NCBI RefSeq assembly: GCF_036090055.1
Contig: NZ_CP107970.1
Coordinates: forward strand, 2,234,501 to 2,298,500
Source of the DNA: Nocardioides sp. NBC_00368
Lineage (GTDB): Bacteria; Actinomycetota; Actinomycetes; Propionibacteriales; Nocardioidaceae
Length of the DNA stretch: 64,000 nt
Direction of reading: 5' to 3'
Of this stretch, positions 60,172 to 64,000 are shown one piece after another. Position numbers and translations under genes: made by a program. Every line of letters starts with the position of its first letter. Positions within the stretch are counted from its first letter, which is position 1. The notes under the pieces are model-generated. The model saw only the letters and a list, made by a program, of their open reading frames with translations, searched no databases and was not told the DNA's origin.

Positions 60172-60908
60172 TGGACAGACTCCTTGAGGGGGTGAGCTGC
60201 GATGAAGGACGACGGGTCATTCGACCAGTCCGAGACTGCGGAGTACAGATCGGTGAACGATCCTGCACGAACATGTGCCGGTCCCTGCCGGCGGTCGAAG
60301 GCGTCAACGTACGCAGCAACACAACCACGCTCGACGGCCGGAGCGAGGTCATTGCGCCAGATGTCGCCGACCGACATCAGCCGCTCCGGCTTGTCGACGG
60401 CGTCGAAGGCGTCGAGGAAGGCGTCGAGGTGGCCGATCATCCGGGTCGGCTTGAGCGCGTCGGTGCGCACCTCGTCCACCACGTCGAGCACACCGAGGTG
60501 ATCGAGGACCGCGTCCAGCCCGCTGCCCGGCGAGTTGGTCAGGATCACCCGGTGCGCGTCGATTCCGGCGAGCAGGTCGACCAGTCCCTCGGGCGTGTGG
60601 ATGTCGCCCGGGTTCGCGCTCATCTCCGCCCTGCTCAAGACGTACGCAGCGCTCAGCTCCTCCTCGGTGACGCCAGCGGCCAGGCCGAGGATCTTGACGG
60701 CCTCATAGCCGTCCTGAGCGCCTGTGAGCGTCTTCGGCGCACTCTCGGGCAGCCGTTGCCCCAGGAAGGCCGCAGCGGTCTCCAGGAGCGCCTCAGGGGC
60801 CTTGGTGAGGGCCGCCACCCTCTCGGCGTAGAGAAGTGCCGGTGTGTCTCCGAGACACACCGTGCCGTCCAGATCGAGCACCAGCACAGGCCGAGGCAAC
60901 GAGTCCAC
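60165..60908 (-). CDS. HAD-superfamily phosphatase
   Basis: The 247-aa protein begins LPRPVLVLDLDGTVCLGDTP, HAD motif I with the nucleophilic Asp, then VILTNSPGSGLDAVLDHLG (motif II), a lysine in DALKPTRMIG and SVGDIWRNDLAPA (motif III/IV). A helical cap lies after motif I. As the first gene of the PhnD-PhnC-PhnE-PhnE-RpiR operon it probably dephosphorylates the imported compound. The Lys and motif pattern differ from phosphonoacetaldehyde hydrolase, so C-P cleavage is not evident. Confidence 0.88.
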   Translation of the reverse strand: MDSLPRPVLVLDLDGTVCLGDTPALLYAERVAALTKAPEALLETAAAFLGQRLPESAPKTLTGAQDGYEAVKILGLAAGVTEEELSAAYVLSRAEMSANPGDIHTPEGLVDLLAGIDAHRVILTNSPGSGLDAVLDHLGVLDVVDEVRTDALKPTRMIGHLDAFLDAFDAVDKPERLMSVGDIWRNDLAPAVERGCVAAYVDAFDRRQGPAHVRAGSFTDLYSAVSDWSNDPSSFIAAHPLKESVQC

Positions 60909-61073
60909 CTTCCAGGCGCGGGCCGTCGGGGTCGGCCCTGCGCAACGCGATTACGTGTTAACTGGAACGTAGGTAAAGACGCTTCAGGACGCAAGCAGCA
61001 ACCGCTTGGTGTCACACGCTATTTACTGCAGTGCACTTTATCGACTCGGACCGTGCCGAAGGCTCAGGCGACG

Positions 61074-61090
61074 CCCGGCGTGCCGCCGGG
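61074..61090 (-). terminator. Weak hairpin after the L,D-transpeptidase gene
   Basis: CCCGGC (61074-61079) and GCCGGG (61085-61090) form a 6-bp stem right after the stop codon. No T-run. The rest of the 60909-61073 gap, which must hold the transporter promoter, shows no element I can call with confidence. Confidence 0.5.
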
Positions 61091-62299
61091 TCAGGCGAGG
61101 GCGGATCCCGCCCGGTATTCCTCGTAGGGGGTGTTCCAGTCGCCCCAGCCGTTGCTGAAGGTCATCTCGCGGTTGGTGCCCACGGTCTCGACGACGTCGC
61201 CGCGACGGGTCATGTCGTAGAGGAACTTGGCGTTCTCGTCGCTCATGCCGGTGCAGCCGTGGGAGACGTTGGCGTTGCCCTGCTGCGCGACCGACCACGG
61301 CGCGCCATGGATGAACTCACCGGAGAACGTGAGCCGCATGGCCCACTTCACGCCCTCCATGTTGTAGTACTCCCGGTCGCCCTGGTTGATCCCGATGGTC
61401 TCGGAGTTCATGGTCTTGCGCTTGAACTTCTCGATGATCACCTTCACGCCGCTGCGGGTGATGAACCCTTCCTTGCCGGTCGTGATCGGGATCGTCTTGA
61501 TCTTCTGACCGTTCTTGAAGACTTCCATCTGGTAGGTCTTCGCGTTGGCCCGGTAGATGTGCGCATCGCCGGTCTTGAAGGTGATCTCGCGGTTCTTCTG
61601 GCCGAAGATGCCGCCGCCGGCCGGGACCGAGTTGATGTTGAGCTTCACGTTGATCGTGGAGTTCGCCTGCCAGTAGGTGCGCGGACGGTAGTGGACCTCC
61701 TTGTCGCTCACCCAGTACCACGACCCCTCCTGCTTCGGCGTCGACTCGACCACCATCTTCTTCTCGAAGGCGGCCTTGTTCTTCACCGGCAGGTCGTACG
61801 TCACGATGATCGGCATCCCGACACCGACGGTCTCGCCGTCGAGCGGTGCGATCGACGGGTAGGTCTGACGGTCCAGGCCGAGGTCCTCGGTGGAGAAGGT
61901 GATCTGGCTCTTCTTCTCCAGCCCGTCGTCGCCGGTGGCGGTGACCGAGAGGGTGTAGGAGGCGGTCGGCTCGAGCACCTCGCCGGCGCTCCAGCTGAGG
62001 CCGTCCTCGGTGATGGTGCCCCGCACCTTCGTGCCCTTGGCTCCCTTCAGCATCACCTCGTCGAGACGTCCCTTGACCACGTCGACCTTGACCACCTTGT
62101 CGACCGCGACGCCGGTGGCCTCGTTCTCCACGTTGGGCGTGATCTGCACCGTCGGCTCGGCCGGCTTCTTCGGCTCCTTCGAGGCGGGATCGGCCCCGCA
62201 CGCGGCGAGCACGGGCGTGAGGACCGCTGTCGCGGTGGTCAACAGCACCCCGCGGCGGGCCAGCAGGGACGGGCGGCGAAACGGTGACTGCGTTGACAC
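61091..62299 (-). CDS. L,D-transpeptidase (LdtMt2-like lipoprotein)
   Basis: The 402-aa protein has a twin-arginine-like N-terminus (RRPSLLARRGVLLTT) with a lipobox LAAC (about residue 34), two immunoglobulin-like domains (about 45-250) and a YkuD catalytic domain with HGAPWSV and SHGCTGMSDENA, the catalytic Cys lying in SHGC. It crosslinks peptidoglycan stems 3-3 and confers beta-lactam tolerance in mycobacteria. GTG 62299 gives a sensible signal; an upstream start would add a non-signal extension. Confidence 0.92.
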   Translation of the reverse strand: MSTQSPFRRPSLLARRGVLLTTATAVLTPVLAACGADPASKEPKKPAEPTVQITPNVENEATGVAVDKVVKVDVVKGRLDEVMLKGAKGTKVRGTITEDGLSWSAGEVLEPTASYTLSVTATGDDGLEKKSQITFSTEDLGLDRQTYPSIAPLDGETVGVGMPIIVTYDLPVKNKAAFEKKMVVESTPKQEGSWYWVSDKEVHYRPRTYWQANSTINVKLNINSVPAGGGIFGQKNREITFKTGDAHIYRANAKTYQMEVFKNGQKIKTIPITTGKEGFITRSGVKVIIEKFKRKTMNSETIGINQGDREYYNMEGVKWAMRLTFSGEFIHGAPWSVAQQGNANVSHGCTGMSDENAKFLYDMTRRGDVVETVGTNREMTFSNGWGDWNTPYEEYRAGSALA

Positions 62300-62402
62300 G
62301 GTGAGACTGCTCCAGACCTGAAATTGTGAACCCAGCGCTCTGAACCGGGACGCGGGCGCGATAACCCTATCGGGCATTGCCAAGAGCCGCCCAAGAACGG
62401 CA

Positions 62403-62435
62403 GCGGGGCCCGATCCGTGATGGATCAGGCCCCGC
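62403..62435 (-). terminator. Terminator hairpin after ctaF
   Basis: Arms 62403-62416 and 62422-62435 pair over 14 bp with one mismatch and a 5-base loop, 13 bases beyond the ctaF stop. Confidence 0.7.
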
Positions 62436-62447
62436 GTACGTCACTTC

Positions 62448-62864
62448 TCAGTGCTTGAACTCGCCTCGGTAGTACTCAAAGTTCCAGCCGGCGGTGGCCA
62501 GCATGCCGAGCACGGCGGCGATGATGACCAGCCACCAGGCGGCCATCGCCACGGCGAGGACCACCAGACCGAAGGTGAGGCCGGCCCACAGCGGCCACCA
62601 GGAGAACGGCGGGAAGAAGCCGTACTCGCCGGCGCCCTCGGCGATGTCGCCGTCCTCGCGGTCCTCGGGGCGCGGATCCATCCTGATGGCGTGGAAGCCG
62701 AGGTAGATCCAGATCATGGTGAACAGCAGCGTGCACATGACCAGCGCCGAGGTGCCGGTCCAGTCGCCACCCTCGGAGGAGGCCGCGGTGACGAACCAGT
62801 AGGCCGGGGTGACCAGCACCATGAAGGCGGTGCAGACCCCGAAGATCCAGGCTTCAGACTTCAT
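62448..62864 (-). CDS. ctaF: Cytochrome c oxidase subunit IV (actinobacterial type)
   Basis: The 138-aa membrane protein has four predicted helices and the FFPPFSWWPLWAGLTFG segment typical of actinobacterial CtaF. It is a small stabilising subunit of the aa3 oxidase. It starts five bases after the ctaD stop, so the two are co-transcribed, as in M. tuberculosis around Rv2199c-Rv2200c (from memory), where subunit II lies nearby. Confidence 0.93.
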   Translation of the reverse strand: MKSEAWIFGVCTAFMVLVTPAYWFVTAASSEGGDWTGTSALVMCTLLFTMIWIYLGFHAIRMDPRPEDREDGDIAEGAGEYGFFPPFSWWPLWAGLTFGLVVLAVAMAAWWLVIIAAVLGMLATAGWNFEYYRGEFKH

Positions 62865-62869
62865 CGGGC

Positions 62870-64000
62870 TCAGCCTTCCTTGTTGGAGCTGGTGGAGACG
62901 AGATCGTCCTCATCGTGCTCCAGCGCGGCGATCTCCGGGTGGTGGAGGTCGAAGGCCGGGGACTCCGAGCGGATCTTCGGGATGGAGACGAAGTTGTGAC
63001 GCGGCGCCGGGCAGGCGGTGGCCCACTCGAGCGAACGGCCCCAGCCCCACGGGTCGTCGACCTCGACGATCGGCGCGTGACGCGAGACGTAGAGGTTGTA
63101 GAAGAACGGCAGCATCGACAGGCTCAGCAGGAACGCGCCCACGGTCGAGAACTGGTTGAGGAAGGTGAAGCCGTCGCTGGGCAGGTAGTCGGCGATACGC
63201 CGCTGCATGCCCTCGACACCGAGCCAGTGCTGGACCAGGAAGGTCGCGTGGAAGCCGACGAACAGCAGCCAGAAGTGGACCTTGCCGAGGCGCTCGTCGA
63301 GCATCCGGCCGGTCATCTTCGGCCACCAGAAGTAGAAGCCGGCGAACATCGCGAACACCACGGTGCCGAAGACGACGTAGTGGAAGTGCGCGACCACGAA
63401 GTAGGAGTCGGAGACCTGGAAGTCGAGCGGCGGGCTCGCCAGGATGATGCCGGTCAGACCACCGAAGAGGAAGGTCGTCAGGAAGCCGATCGACCACAGC
63501 ATCGGGGTGTCGAAGCTGACCGACCCACCCCACATCGTGCCGATCCAGTTGAAGAACTTCACACCTGTCGGGACGGCGATCAGGAACGTCATTCCGGAGA
63601 AGAACGGCAGGTTGACCGCGCCGGTGACGAACATGTGGTGCGCCCACACCGCGACCGAGAGGATCGCGATACCGAGGGTCGCGGCCACCAGGCCGATGTA
63701 GCCGAAGATCGGCTTGCGGCTGAAGACCGGGAGGATCTCGGAGATGATGCCGAAGAACGGCAGCGCGATGATGTAGACCTCGGGGTGACCGAAGAACCAG
63801 AACAGGTGCTGCCACAGGATCGGGCCGCCATGGGCGGCGTCGAAGACGTGGGAGCCGAACTGGCGGTCGGACTCGAGCATCAGCAGCGCGGCGGCCAGGA
63901 TCGGGAACGCGATCAGCGCGAGCAGGGCGGTGATCAGCACGTTCCACGTGAAGATCGGCATCCGGAACATGGTCATGCCCGGCGCACGCATGCAGATGAT
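62870..64000 (-). CDS. ctaD: Cytochrome c oxidase subunit I, 3' part
   Basis: The frame remains open to the last base of the window; 376 codons plus stop are visible, roughly the C-terminal two thirds of subunit I. The binuclear-centre segment WQHLFWFFGHPEVYIIALP contains the CuB His and crosslinked Tyr, and HHMF holds the CuB histidine pair. Later, VVAHFHYV carries the a3 and a haem histidines. The CtaD C-terminal tail is hydrophilic. It is the terminal oxidase partner for the qcr genes upstream in the window. Confidence 0.95.
   Translation of the reverse strand: MICMRAPGMTMFRMPIFTWNVLITALLALIAFPILAAALLMLESDRQFGSHVFDAAHGGPILWQHLFWFFGHPEVYIIALPFFGIISEILPVFSRKPIFGYIGLVAATLGIAILSVAVWAHHMFVTGAVNLPFFSGMTFLIAVPTGVKFFNWIGTMWGGSVSFDTPMLWSIGFLTTFLFGGLTGIILASPPLDFQVSDSYFVVAHFHYVVFGTVVFAMFAGFYFWWPKMTGRMLDERLGKVHFWLLFVGFHATFLVQHWLGVEGMQRRIADYLPSDGFTFLNQFSTVGAFLLSLSMLPFFYNLYVSRHAPIVEVDDPWGWGRSLEWATACPAPRHNFVSIPKIRSESPAFDLHHPEIAALEHDEDDLVSTSSNKEG

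Noticed and set aside
60165..60908. Phosphonoacetaldehyde hydrolase
   Set aside because: It is a HAD protein in a phosphonate-type operon, but the cap region shows no recognisable Schiff-base lysine motif and no aminotransferase partner is present.

Overview
The window is GC-rich, densely packed actinobacterial chromosome. Many starts are GTG, and many genes have a TANNNT -10 box only 5-8 bases before the start codon (leaderless mRNAs). Gene content and order follow, from memory, the Mycobacterium tuberculosis Rv2172c-Rv2200c backbone: metF, idsA, Rv2175c, pknL, aroG, plsC, ArsA-like, SRPBCC, fadD15, NlpC/P60, Rv2191-like, trpD, ctaE-qcrCAB, ctaF. Combined with DUF3040, SAV_6107-HEPN, DUF4126, a DUF222-HNH gene and a c-di-AMP riboswitch, this suggests Nocardioides or a near relative. 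That placement is inference; no rRNA or tRNA gene was found.

Layout. 1-3.2 kb: DUF58 and TgpA-like transglutaminase genes. 3.2-6.5 kb: DUF3040, then an apparent LexA-controlled operon of a HEPN-domain protein, a methyltransferase and DNA polymerase IV, with a consensus actinobacterial SOS box. 6.5-11.3 kb: a membrane protein, DUF4126, an FAD oxidoreductase, MetF and a polyprenyl diphosphate synthase. 11.3-14.3 kb: an anti-sigma/sigma pair divergent from a molybdopterin oxidoreductase, with SigK-like promoter motifs facing both ways. 14.3-15.1 kb: an RNase Sa-like lipoprotein with its barstar-type inhibitor. 15.1-20.4 kb: the Rv2175c/PknL pair, endonuclease IV, a zinc-ribbon/proline-rich membrane protein and an acetyltransferase.

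20.4-34.6 kb: aroG and plsC are separated by accessory genes: an APC permease, a DUF1028-glycerol kinase-phosphodiesterase group, DUF222-HNH, a secreted GH10-CBM2 xylanase, a second GNAT, a second methyltransferase, a coiled-coil protein, Nat and a flavin reductase. 34.7-41.2 kb: two ROK kinases, DUF5304, an ArsA-like ATPase, an SRPBCC protein and FadD. 41.2-50.7 kb: membrane and cell-wall proteases, an NlpC/P60 hydrolase behind a c-di-AMP riboswitch, a NYN protein, a 121-bp tandem repeat array, a DEDDh-GIY-YIG nuclease, an AsnC-type effector domain, trpD and a pseudo-receiver.

50.9-55.3 kb encodes the cytochrome bcc complex and oxidase subunit III. At the far end, 62.4-64 kb carries ctaF and the 3' part of ctaD on the other strand. 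Between these respiratory blocks lie a GatB/YqeY protein, a six-gene phosphonate-type ABC transporter operon (HAD phosphatase, PhnD, PhnC, two PhnE, SIS-domain regulator) and an L,D-transpeptidase. The most interesting items are the SOS operon with a HEPN Rx4H motif and a hairpin over the dinB start, the RNase/barstar pair, a cloverleaf-like repeat at 28.6 kb, the 121-bp repeat array, and the transporter operon whose ligand is unknown.
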